Part shown: positions 36,557 to 44,762 of the stretch, one piece after another
Layout: the number at the start of each line of letters is the position of its first letter
How positions within the stretch are numbered: position 1 is the stretch's first letter
Source of the DNA: VXLM01 sp034421575
GTDB lineage: Bacteria > Chloroflexota > Dehalococcoidia > Lucifugimonadales > VXLM01
DNA length: 64,000 nt
Direction: 5' to 3'
Assembly (NCBI GenBank): GCA_034421575.1
Contig: DAOUKG010000017.1
Span: forward strand, 43,556 to 107,555
Position numbers and translations under genes: made by a program
The notes under the pieces: generated by a model
Seen by the model: only the letters and a program-made list of their open reading frames with translations
What the model was told of the DNA's origin: nothing
The model's database searches: none

Positions 36557-37951
36557 CTACTCCGGCTTGCCGAGTACCTGCACCTCCGTCCGGTGGAACG
36601 GCTTGTGGATGCGGTACAGCAATACTTCCTTCTGCTCCCAGATATTGATCGGCGGGATTATGCGCGTTCCCAGCATGTAGATGAGTATGCAGGCCGATAT
36701 GCCTCCCACCCAGATGAGCACGTCCGCCACGTCCGGCAGGACGGCGTCGGGTATCTCTTCCATCAGGTGGTTATTTGTCAAATTCAACTCCGAAACCGAG
36801 AATGCCGCGACGTACACGCGAACCCTGTCCAGGAGCGTCGCGACCAGCACGCCGCACGAGATGACGACCGGTCCCCACACGCTCTTTCGCAGCGGGTTCC
36901 AGATCATCGCCCACAGGGGAACGAGGAACGCGAAGGTGAAGATGATGAAGAATATCGGCAGATATGGCCCTACGAACAGCAGGTCGAGGACCGCCTCCTC
37001 GGCAGGCTTCGCGCCGAACCAGAAGATGATGAAGCTCGAGAACCAGAACCAGAACCACAGGAGAGACAGGGCGAACAGGAGCTTGCCCAGTCCCCAGAAC
37101 TGGTCGAGGTTGATGTAGTCCTTGTAGCCGCCGAAGCGATACATGACGAACATCGTTACCAGTGTGATCGCCACTCCCGCCTGCAGCGAGTTGTGGGCGT
37201 GCGTGGCAGGATAGAGCGCGTCGATCCAGCCCGGAACGAGCGACATGCCGAAGTCCATGCTGACTGCGAAGTGCGCCGTAACGAGCATCATGAAGTAGAA
37301 CGCCCCAAGGATGCCCAGCCGGTGCTTCTGCCAGTTCCACTGGCCGGACGTGCCGACCCATCCTCTCGCCAGGCGGCCGAACCAGACCTTCTTCTTCCCT
37401 GTCGAGCGGTCGCGCAGCATCGCGAAGTCCGGCATTGCCGAGACCCAGAGGAGCCACAGGCCATTCACGGTCAGCGCCAGGAGCACGAGCGTCGTCGCGA
37501 TCTCCGGCATGTGGGCGGGCATGTTCAACTCGCCGTAGAACCAGAGCGTCCGCCTGCCGTCCTCCATGCTGGGCAGGGCCCACGCCACAGGGATGTATAT
37601 CACGAAGCTCACGATTCCGACGAGACTGAACAGTTCCGCGACGCGCGAGATCGACCGCCGCCAGTGCGCGTTGGCTATCCTCGGAGCGATGGCCACCATG
37701 GGAGCGCCCTGCGCCGCCGTCAGGATGAACGCGAACAGGGCAGCGTGATACCCCCAGACGGGCGTATTGGCAAAGCCGTCGGTCAATCGCATCACGAATC
37801 CGACGACTCCCAGCACCGACAGGACGGCGAAGACTATCGCCGCCATGCGGAACGTGGAGCCGGGCAGCCTGCCCTTTTCGAGGAGGTCGTCCTCGACGGC
37901 TTTCGGCGTCGTCAGCGCGCCGTGACCGTTATGTGATGCGCCGTTATTCAT
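36557..37951 (-). CDS. actC: NrfD-like membrane subunit of alternative complex III (first copy)
   Basis: A 464-residue NrfD/PsrC-type integral membrane protein with about ten helices and conserved polar residues in AFILTAAQGAPMVAIAPRI and NLDQFWGLGKLLFALSLLW. It overlaps the iron-sulfur subunit gene by 8 bases, so the two are translationally coupled, as expected for the subunit that docks ActB to the membrane. This supports calling it ActC. Confidence 0.85.
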   Translation of the reverse strand: MNNGASHNGHGALTTPKAVEDDLLEKGRLPGSTFRMAAIVFAVLSVLGVVGFVMRLTDGFANTPVWGYHAALFAFILTAAQGAPMVAIAPRIANAHWRRSISRVAELFSLVGIVSFVIYIPVAWALPSMEDGRRTLWFYGELNMPAHMPEIATTLVLLALTVNGLWLLWVSAMPDFAMLRDRSTGKKKVWFGRLARGWVGTSGQWNWQKHRLGILGAFYFMMLVTAHFAVSMDFGMSLVPGWIDALYPATHAHNSLQAGVAITLVTMFVMYRFGGYKDYINLDQFWGLGKLLFALSLLWFWFWFSSFIIFWFGAKPAEEAVLDLLFVGPYLPIFFIIFTFAFLVPLWAMIWNPLRKSVWGPVVISCGVLVATLLDRVRVYVAAFSVSELNLTNNHLMEEIPDAVLPDVADVLIWVGGISACILIYMLGTRIIPPINIWEQKEVLLYRIHKPFHRTEVQVLGKPE

Positions 37952-38696
37952 GCGAGCCGTTCTTCTCTGCGGCGGACTCGTCCACCTTCTTCAGATAGAT
38001 CACGTTGGGCGACGTGCCGTACTGCGGCATCAGGTGGTAGCCACGACCGTGATCGTCGTCCATCTCTTCCTTTGCCAACTTCGAGACCTTGCTGTTCGGG
38101 TCGTTCATATCACCGAATACCAGGGTATCCGTCGGGCAGGCGTTCACGCAGGCCGGATTCAACTCCCGCGAGTTGTCCGACAATTCCTCGCCGTCCCGCG
38201 CAGCCTCTCGACTCGTGCGGCGAATGCGCTGGATGCAGAACGTGCACTTCTCCATGATCCCGCGACTGCGGACCGTCACGTCGGGATTGAGCTGGTTCGT
38301 GAGGGTCTCCGGCCACTCCGGCTCCCAGAAGTTGAAGTACCGGACGTGGTACGGGCAGTTGTTGGCGCAGAACCGCGTGCCGATGCAGCGGTTGTACACC
38401 TGGACGTTCATGCCCTCGTTGTTGTGATACGTGGCGAACACGGGACAGACCGGCTCGCACGGGGCGTCGTTGCAGTGCTGGCACAGGATCGGTATGAACC
38501 GCGCCTTGACGTCAGGGAACTCGCCCTCCCAGTACCGCTCGACGCGAATCCACTCGATCGCGCGACGCTGGTTGAAGATGTCCTCGGTGTTGATGGGGAT
38601 GTTGTTCTCGGACTGGCATGCGACAACGCAGCCCTGACAGCCGATGCACTTATCGACGTCTACCACCATGCCCCATTTCGGGTTTGCGCTTACCAT
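37944..38696 (-). CDS. actB2: Alternative complex III iron-sulfur subunit (C-terminal half of ActB)
   Basis: A 250-residue ferredoxin-like protein of the PsrB/HmeA type. The cysteine clusters seen are CIGCQGCVVAC, CQHCNDAPCEPVC, CIGTRFCANNCPYHVRYFNFW, and CTFC with CVNAC, enough for three or four cubane clusters. In Rhodothermus this domain is fused to the molybdopterin-like domain in one ActB chain. Here it is a separate gene 22 bases downstream of that domain. No signal peptide is visible, so export would need to be with its partner. Confidence 0.9.
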   Translation of the reverse strand: MVSANPKWGMVVDVDKCIGCQGCVVACQSENNIPINTEDIFNQRRAIEWIRVERYWEGEFPDVKARFIPILCQHCNDAPCEPVCPVFATYHNNEGMNVQVYNRCIGTRFCANNCPYHVRYFNFWEPEWPETLTNQLNPDVTVRSRGIMEKCTFCIQRIRRTSREAARDGEELSDNSRELNPACVNACPTDTLVFGDMNDPNSKVSKLAKEEMDDDHGRGYHLMPQYGTSPNVIYLKKVDESAAEKNGSHE

Positions 38697-38718
38697 ATTG
38701 CTAAGGCTCCGTTTCCCC

Positions 38719-40962
38719 TTACCCCGATGTCAGCGGGATTATTCTTCGATGTCCGTCTTCTGCGAGGTCCGGCGCGGTGTTCTCGAACTTCGGCAGGCGG
38801 ATCCACTCGCCCGTCCGTCGCACGTCCACGCGCGTCGCCGCCCAGGCCAGCGCCCCGGTCTCCGAGTCCGTGACCGGCGAGAGTATCGACAGCACGTTCG
38901 CGCCCCGGTCCTTGGCGTACCGTCCGCCTCCCTTGTGGCCCTGTCCGACAGGTATCGCCACAACGTCGGGCGATATCCCCGGATGAGGATAGGCGAGGGC
39001 CTCGATGGAACCGTGCTCCGAGGACACTTCAACGACGTCGCCCTCCTTGATGCCCATCTCCTCGGCCTTCTTCAAATTGATTTCGACCCACGTCTGCCAT
39101 GTTGCCGTCGTGATCGGGTCGGGCGTGGCCTGCAGCCACGGAAGGTCTGCGCCCCTGCCGTCCGTCAACCCGGTCGTCTCGAACGGTATCAAGTGGAAAT
39201 TCCCGCCGCCGCGCGATGACGGCGCTTGAGCGGCGGTCGGGAACGAGTAGGTCGGGCTGGGGTCTCCCCCGTCGTAGGTCTCATTGATGTCCCACCAGCC
39301 GCCGCGCTGAAGGACGGTATTCCAAAACAGCTTGGCATTTGCGGCCTGTACCGACCCCCGTCCCATGTCCTGCAGCCGGGAGGCGTCGTTCTCGATCAGC
39401 TCCTTGAAGTTGTCGGCGTCGAGACCGAGGTCCTTCTCAAGCACCTGCGCCATTGCCATCAGCACGTCGCCGAGGTTCTTGGTCCCAAGATGGGGGCCTC
39501 TCGGCTCGAAGAACGGACGGACGACAGGCTGCTGGAATCCAATCGTCTGGTAGCCGGGGCCGGGATCGGGTATGTCAGTTCCCCAGTCTTCGAGGTAGTG
39601 GTTCTCCGGCAGGATGATGTCGGCCATCATCGTCGTGTCGTCGAAGTGGTTCGAGAAGCTGACGATGAGCGGCACATTGAAGCTGGCCTGTTTGATCGCA
39701 ATGTTCTCCGGGAGGCCGTAGAAGGGGTCGGCGTTGCGTACCAGCAGCGCCTTGACCTGCCCTGCGGACATCCTGCCTGCGAGGCTGTGGAAGTCCGAGA
39801 ACGACGTTGCGTCCGGCGCAGTCGGAAGGTCGGCAATGGGCGGAGCCGGATTGAAGATGACCCCCCCCTCTTTGCCCACGCTTCCCGACAAATAGTTCAG
39901 TGCATAGATGGCGTTCAAATTGAACAGGCCGTTGGAATGCGCTCCGGCCGAGCCGCCTCCGATGGCGAGACCCGGCGGGTGCTCCAGGAAGTCGCGCGCT
40001 ATCCTGACTATCTTCTCCGGCGCGACCCCGGCCCTGCTTCCGACGGCATCCGGCGTGAACTGCTGCAGACGGTTGGAACCGTCTCGCGTCAGAGCTTGGA
40101 GACCTGGCGAATTCGGCAGGCCGGCGGTGATCATGACGTTCGCTATGGCCAACGCCACTTCGCCCTCATACCCGGGCTTGACGTAGACCCACTCATCGGC
40201 GTTCGCCGCGGTCATCGAGAAGCGGGAGTCGAAGTGCACGAGCTTCCCGCGCTTCCTGCCCTCGCCCTGCCTGAAGTGGCCGTAGCCCCTTGCATACCGG
40301 ACGGAGGAACCCCACGTGTTCAGGAAGTCCGCCCCGAAGGACAGGATGTATGCCGCGTTCTCGATGTCGAAGTCGGGCATCGCCTCCTGGTCGAAGACCT
40401 GCTTCATGGAGGCCTTCAACACGGTGCGCTCCAGCGGCTCATAGCTCATGTGCTGAGCGCCGAGCGACTCGGCGAACCGGTTCACAACCAGGCCGATATG
40501 GGCGCTGACGGGGTCGGTGATGAGAACGGTCTCTTCGCCGCTCGCGGCCCCGAGCCGTTCGGCGACACGCGACACTCCGTCCGTCCAGCTTAGCTGCTCC
40601 CACTTGCCTTCGCCGCGCTGTCCCGTGCGAATCAACGGCGAGCCGATGCGGTCGGGGTGGTACAGGCCCTGCAGACCGGCCTCGGCGACGGCGTTGTGCT
40701 TGCCTCGGTTTACCGGATAGTCGACGTTGCCCTCGATCTTCTTCGCGCGACCCTCCATCACCCTCACGACGATGCCGAATGGCGCGCGGTTCTGACGGTC
40801 GATGGTCGCGTACCAGGTGTCGAGACCCGTGACCAGGTCCTCCGGCATCTCGATCGGCGACTGGACGAGCAGTTCTTTCTCAGGGATGCCGCAAGCCGCC
40901 GCCGCCACCGCGGTGGCGGAGCCGCCCATCAGCGTCAAGAATTGTCTTCGAGTTAGGGACAT
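38719..40962 (-). CDS. actB1: Alternative complex III molybdopterin-oxidoreductase-like subunit (N-terminal half of ActB)
   Basis: A 747-residue protein with a twin-arginine signal (LTRRQFLTLMG) and a possible lipobox (AAAAC) within the first 25 residues, then a molybdopterin-oxidoreductase fold. The N-terminal iron-sulfur cysteines of active enzymes are absent, as expected for ActB, which binds no molybdenum cofactor. Motifs such as VEGNVDYPVNRGKHNAVAEAG, in pieces, and the C-terminal molydopterin-binding-like domain are present. It lies 45 bases downstream of actA. Confidence 0.9.
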   Translation of the reverse strand: MSLTRRQFLTLMGGSATAVAAAACGIPEKELLVQSPIEMPEDLVTGLDTWYATIDRQNRAPFGIVVRVMEGRAKKIEGNVDYPVNRGKHNAVAEAGLQGLYHPDRIGSPLIRTGQRGEGKWEQLSWTDGVSRVAERLGAASGEETVLITDPVSAHIGLVVNRFAESLGAQHMSYEPLERTVLKASMKQVFDQEAMPDFDIENAAYILSFGADFLNTWGSSVRYARGYGHFRQGEGRKRGKLVHFDSRFSMTAANADEWVYVKPGYEGEVALAIANVMITAGLPNSPGLQALTRDGSNRLQQFTPDAVGSRAGVAPEKIVRIARDFLEHPPGLAIGGGSAGAHSNGLFNLNAIYALNYLSGSVGKEGGVIFNPAPPIADLPTAPDATSFSDFHSLAGRMSAGQVKALLVRNADPFYGLPENIAIKQASFNVPLIVSFSNHFDDTTMMADIILPENHYLEDWGTDIPDPGPGYQTIGFQQPVVRPFFEPRGPHLGTKNLGDVLMAMAQVLEKDLGLDADNFKELIENDASRLQDMGRGSVQAANAKLFWNTVLQRGGWWDINETYDGGDPSPTYSFPTAAQAPSSRGGGNFHLIPFETTGLTDGRGADLPWLQATPDPITTATWQTWVEINLKKAEEMGIKEGDVVEVSSEHGSIEALAYPHPGISPDVVAIPVGQGHKGGGRYAKDRGANVLSILSPVTDSETGALAWAATRVDVRRTGEWIRLPKFENTAPDLAEDGHRRIIPLTSG

Positions 40963-41007
40963 TCCCTATGTTCTACTCCCCTCTCGATACGCGGAGGGGC
41001 ATCTCCT

Positions 41008-41616
41008 TTAGTAATGGCACGTCGTGCAGTCCGTCGGCGCTTCGTTGTCGCGGTGACAGTCCACGCAGTCGCCCATCTTCAGTGAGCGCACCTGCCGGAC
41101 TTTCACCATGCTTCCCACGTCACCGTGACAAAGCTGGCACGTCCCCGAAGCGCCTCCGTACTGTTCCGAGAAGTGCCGGATGTGCGGCTCGTGGACGAAG
41201 TTAACGTGATCGGGCACGCGGTGTACGCGGACCCAGTCGACGGGAATTCCATTCGTGTGGAAGTTCCGCAGCTTCTCGACCTCCGGCTTATCGTCACCGA
41301 CCGTCAGGTGACAACTCATGCAGAGGCCCACGGCCGGGATCGACGCGGCAGCGCCCTCCGTCACGTTGCGGTGACAGAAGGTGCAGTCGAGGCCAATGTC
41401 CTCGACGTGCGTCGGATGGGGGAACGCTATCGGTTGATCAGGCCCGTCGTTTACGCCGAACGCGTCCAAGGGCAGTCCGAGCCAGGCCGTTATGACGAAC
41501 GTCGCGGCGGCGACGACTATCACGAGACCGACGACACCGCCGATGCCAAGCGCGCCGAAAAGGACGAGCCGACGCCCCGTCGGCCTTTTTGGTGCTTGAA
41601 AATCGCCTGGCAGCAA
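41008..41616 (-). CDS. actA: Alternative complex III pentaheme cytochrome c subunit ActA
   Basis: A 202-residue protein with one N-terminal membrane anchor (GIGGVVGLVIVVAAATFVITAW, about residues 23-45) and five CxxCH heme sites: CTFCH, CMSCH, CQLCH, CVDCH and CTTCH. Five hemes and an N-terminal anchor are the ActA hallmarks. It collects electrons from ActB on the outer side of the membrane. It lies 14 bases after the 114-residue membrane protein gene that opens the operon. Confidence 0.92.
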   Translation of the reverse strand: MLPGDFQAPKRPTGRRLVLFGALGIGGVVGLVIVVAAATFVITAWLGLPLDAFGVNDGPDQPIAFPHPTHVEDIGLDCTFCHRNVTEGAAASIPAVGLCMSCHLTVGDDKPEVEKLRNFHTNGIPVDWVRVHRVPDHVNFVHEPHIRHFSEQYGGASGTCQLCHGDVGSMVKVRQVRSLKMGDCVDCHRDNEAPTDCTTCHY

Positions 41617-41630
41617 GTGCGTCTACCCTA

Positions 41631-41975
41631 TTAGTGCACGGACGGAGGGTTGCCGCCGTGACCGAGAAGGTCGATCGAGCCGCCCTTGATCCAATACGTG
41701 TCGAAGATGTCGCCCAGCACGCTAGACTCGCCGATTGCAGCTCCAATGAAGTAGGCATAGAGTGCGATTCCGGCGAACATCACGATATACAGGGGAAGGC
41801 GCAAGCGCTGCGCGGCTTGAGGCAAATGATGAGAGGCCACAAGCGAGGGAATGCCGACATGAGCGACAAGGTACAGGGTACCGATGCAGATGATGAGGAG
41901 AAGCATGAACCAGAGATTCGTCAGCATGTTGGCAATGCCGGTCCATTCGGCATTGGAAAGTGTCGCTGGGTCCAT
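41631..41975 (-). CDS. Two-helix membrane protein heading the act operon
   Basis: A 114-residue protein with two strong membrane helices (NLWFMLLLIICIGTLYLVAHV and LPLYIVMFAGIALYAYFIGAA) and a soluble tail ending HGGNPPSVH. No family is recognised. ATG 41975 with GGAG and AGGTGG upstream is chosen; the frame is open to 42047. As first gene of the operon it may be an accessory or extra small subunit, comparable in position to ActG, but that is a guess. Confidence 0.65.
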   Translation of the reverse strand: MDPATLSNAEWTGIANMLTNLWFMLLLIICIGTLYLVAHVGIPSLVASHHLPQAAQRLRLPLYIVMFAGIALYAYFIGAAIGESSVLGDIFDTYWIKGGSIDLLGHGGNPPSVH

Positions 41976-42037
41976 CTCCACCTTTCTCCGAAAGCCGCAG
42001 CGCAAGTGCCGGGAAGCCCTTGAAATCGGCACGCTGA

Positions 42038-42066
42038 AAATTATCACATCGCTATGACAGTGTCAA
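42038..42066 (-). promoter_or_regulatory. Promoter of the alternative complex III operon
   Basis: On the minus strand a perfect TTGACA (42066-42061) is followed after 17 bases by TAATTT (42043-42038), or after 15 bases by GATAAT (42045-42040). It lies about 63 bases before the first ATG. No other gene intervenes. Confidence 0.65.
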
Positions 42067-42219
42067 GGATACCGCAAGGTGTCCGCACGTTCAAATGTCG
42101 CCTCTGAGCGACCTTTGCGCGTCTGGGGTAAAGCGAGTCTCCGAGCGGTCGGCAGTTCCTCTCACTCACCTGGCTTCGGGCGTGGTAGAATACCTCCGCC
42201 AACGAAACTAGGGAGACAC

Positions 42220-43173
42220 ATGATGATCGAACAGCGACCCCTCGGAAACTCAGGAATGACCGTCAGTGCAATCGGACTCGGATGCGTAACGTTCGGGCGG
42301 GAAATCGACCCCGATACGGCCTACGAGATCATGGACCACGCCCTTGAGAACGGCATCGACTTCTTCGATACCGCGGAGGGGTACGCCTCCGGGGAAGTGC
42401 CCTCCGAAACGGTCATCGGCAACTGGATGCGGTCGCGCGGCGTGCGCGATGAGGTCAAGATCTGCACGAAGGTCAGCTCCGGCGGCACCGCCGAGAACGT
42501 ACAGCGCGCCCTTGCCCTGAGCCTCGAAAGACTCCAGGTCGACAAGGTCGAGATGTACAAGGCCCACTCCGCCTTTGAGGACGCGCCGTATGAGGAATAC
42601 CTGGGCGCGATGAATGAAGGCGTCGAGGCCGGGCAGATCGACGTGATCGGCTGCAGTAACTTCCGTGCCGGACAGCTTCAGGACGCCCTCGATATCAGCG
42701 ACAAGAATGGCTGGGCGCGCTTCCAAATTACCCAGCCTCCCTACAGCCTCGCCCGATCAAACAATCCCGGCCACCTTGACCGTCTCGAGGCGGAGGCGGA
42801 GTTCTTCCCCCTGTGTGTGAAGGAAGGCGTGGGCATCACTCCGTACAGTCCCCTCGCCGCGGGCTTCCTCGCCGGCAAGTACACACCGGACAGGTCGCAG
42901 TTCCCAAAGGGCACCCGGTTTGACGTAATGCCCGGTCACGCCGACATCTACTTCGAGGACCGCAACTTCAAGCTCGTAGAGAAGCTGCGCGCCAAGTCGG
43001 AGGAGATGGGCCTGCCGATGGTGAAGCTGGCAATGGCGTGGGTCATGGCTAACAAGAGCCTCACTTCGGTCCTGGTCGGCGCCCGGAGGCCGGCTCACGT
43101 CGACAATGCCATAGAGGCCATGGACATGGACCTGTCTCCGGAACTTCACGCCGAAATGGCCGCCTGGGCATAG
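42220..43173 (+). CDS. Aldo/keto reductase
   Basis: A 317-residue NAD(P)H-dependent oxidoreductase of the YajO/Tas-like aldo/keto reductase group. It opens MIEQRPLGNSGMTVSAIGLG. The catalytic Asp is in FFDTAEGYASG with Tyr, Lys is in VKICTKVS and His is in MYKAHSAFED. The C-terminal NADPH loop is VLVGARRPAHVDNAIEAM. GGGAG lies 4-5 bases before ATG 42220. It is divergent from the act operon and has no pathway context. Confidence 0.9.
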   Translation: MMIEQRPLGNSGMTVSAIGLGCVTFGREIDPDTAYEIMDHALENGIDFFDTAEGYASGEVPSETVIGNWMRSRGVRDEVKICTKVSSGGTAENVQRALALSLERLQVDKVEMYKAHSAFEDAPYEEYLGAMNEGVEAGQIDVIGCSNFRAGQLQDALDISDKNGWARFQITQPPYSLARSNNPGHLDRLEAEAEFFPLCVKEGVGITPYSPLAAGFLAGKYTPDRSQFPKGTRFDVMPGHADIYFEDRNFKLVEKLRAKSEEMGLPMVKLAMAWVMANKSLTSVLVGARRPAHVDNAIEAMDMDLSPELHAEMAAWA

Positions 43174-43398
43174 TACCTCCCTCGGCTCCACACCCCACAA
43201 TTCAGAACAAAACTTGACCTTAAAATGGGATCAAGTGTCGTTGCTTACCTTGCTATACTCCCCGATAGTGGTGCGGAGGGTGGTGGTCAAACGGCAAGTT
43301 TCAGGGTTGTCTTGCTCCCTGTTGCGCGAATCGACTTCAGGGAGCGCCTCACATGATTGAGGAATCCCGGCGTTTGTCGTGTGGAAGGAGTATGAACA

Positions 43399-44127
43399 TT
43401 GGGCCTCTTCAACAACGGTGAAAACGGTCAGCCCGATATTCCTGAGAAAGCAGACTGCGAGCCGGGCTTATGGAAGAAATTCGAGGGCCACATCCAGGGA
43501 AGGACTCTGAACGGCCTCTTCGAACTGGTGCCCATCATCGTCACCGTTGTTGTCCTGGTAGTGATTATTGGGTACGCCGATAGCGCCGTTCGCGGACTGC
43601 CGTTCGTAGAAGGCAAAGCCTGGGACTTCTGGGGAGTCGGCATGATAGTCGCCGTCGTCCTGTTCTATGTTGTCGGACTCATCATCGCCACGCGCGCAGG
43701 CCGGGTTGTCATGGACTTCAAGGATACGATCCTCAACCATATTCCCGTGGTGAAGACGATCCTGGGGGTGACCAAGCAGGCGATGGCATCCATCACGTCG
43801 CAGTACCAATTCACCCGCGTAGTCTTCATCGAGTGGCCGCGCGATGGCATGGTCGCCATGGGGTTCGTGACGGGACGCGCCTATTCACACAAATCGGACG
43901 ATACAATCGTCGTCGTCTATATCCCAACCGTTCCCAATCCCACGTCCGGGAACATGGCCCTCGTCCCCGAAGACGACATCATCGAGACAGACCTCAGCGT
44001 CGAGGACGCGATGAAGCTGATATTCTCCGGCGGCATCGTATTGCCTGAGTCGGTGTCGTTGGCGAGGGTGCCCGTCGAACGGGAGGAGTTCGGTCTCATA
44101 GGCCGTTTCGAGACTTCCCCGGACTAG
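43399..44127 (+). CDS. DUF502 family membrane protein
   Basis: A 242-residue DUF502 protein. Two membrane helices (LVPIIVTVVVLVVIIGY and VGMIVAVVLFYVVGLIIAT) follow the hallmark GRTLNGLFELVP. The signature IPVVKTILGVTKQAMASI, the soluble beta domain (VVFIEWPRDGMVAMGFVTG) and YIPTVPNPTSG are all typical. The start is TTG 43399 with a strong GGAAGGAG 9 bases upstream. The function is unknown. Confidence 0.9.
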   Translation: MGLFNNGENGQPDIPEKADCEPGLWKKFEGHIQGRTLNGLFELVPIIVTVVVLVVIIGYADSAVRGLPFVEGKAWDFWGVGMIVAVVLFYVVGLIIATRAGRVVMDFKDTILNHIPVVKTILGVTKQAMASITSQYQFTRVVFIEWPRDGMVAMGFVTGRAYSHKSDDTIVVVYIPTVPNPTSGNMALVPEDDIIETDLSVEDAMKLIFSGGIVLPESVSLARVPVEREEFGLIGRFETSPD

Positions 44128-44762
44128 GGCTGGTACGTAGCTGTCCAGACTTCGTGAGTTGAGTTCCCTCGACGCATACCCAGCGCCGTCACCCCGTACT
44201 CCGATACGGGGGGCTGACAGGGGTAGGTATTTGACCATCCACCCACTCTCCATGAACCTGCGAGCAACCCCACCACTGTCATTCTGAGCGGAGCGTAGCG
44301 GAGTCGAAGAATCTAAAATGTCTGTCACAACGTAAAGCTGACACGGAAATTCTTACCCGGTTTGACTGTTGGTCATGATAAGAAGCGTGACACTGGCAGT
44401 CCGGTCTTGCGGTTATGGATTTTAGATTCCTCGCTGCGCTCGGAATGACAGGGTTGCGGTGGCCGGATCATAGCTGCAATCCCGTTTTACCTACCCCTGT
44501 CAGGATACGGGGGGTGAGGGTGATGCCCCGACGTAGGCGATGGCAGTAACTGCCTCCCAGTCCCGCCCTTTCTCCTCACTCTGTGATCTCTGTGCCCTCT
44601 GTGGTGAATCCCCTTCGTCCTGAGCAGTTACTTGAAAGCCTGGCTCCCCTGAGCTTGTCTAAGGGTCGAAGGGCGGTTCATGGTTCGACAAGCTCACCAC
44701 GAACGGTCTCACGGACTTCGCAAGCACCCCCTCTAAAGGACGCCGAATCGAGGTGGCCCGCG
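44128..44762. repeat. Intergenic repeat cluster
   Basis: No gene is seen. It holds a ~117-bp element start (GTAGCTGTCCAGA at 44137), a mini-palindrome CCCCGTACTCCGATACGGGG (44192-44211) and a 174-bp element at 44277-44450. The latter has terminal inverted repeats TGTCATTCTGAGCGGAGC / GCGCTCGGAATGACA and GAATCTAAA at the inner edges. A CTCTGTGCCCTCTGTGG repeat and a GTTCGACA repeat (44612-44706) follow. Confidence 0.75.

Noticed and set aside
35140..37936. Very long open frames on the plus strand across the NrfD genes
   Set aside because: They are antisense shadows of GC-rich membrane protein genes. Their translations are Arg, His and Asp-rich with no domain, whereas the minus strand gives clear NrfD proteins.
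39226..40593. 455-codon plus-strand frame opposite actB1
   Set aside because: It is antisense to a well-supported molybdopterin-like gene and its translation has no recognisable features.
43214..43259. Promoter for the DUF502 gene (TTGACC and TATACT)
   Set aside because: The boxes are 34 bases apart, too far to be one promoter.
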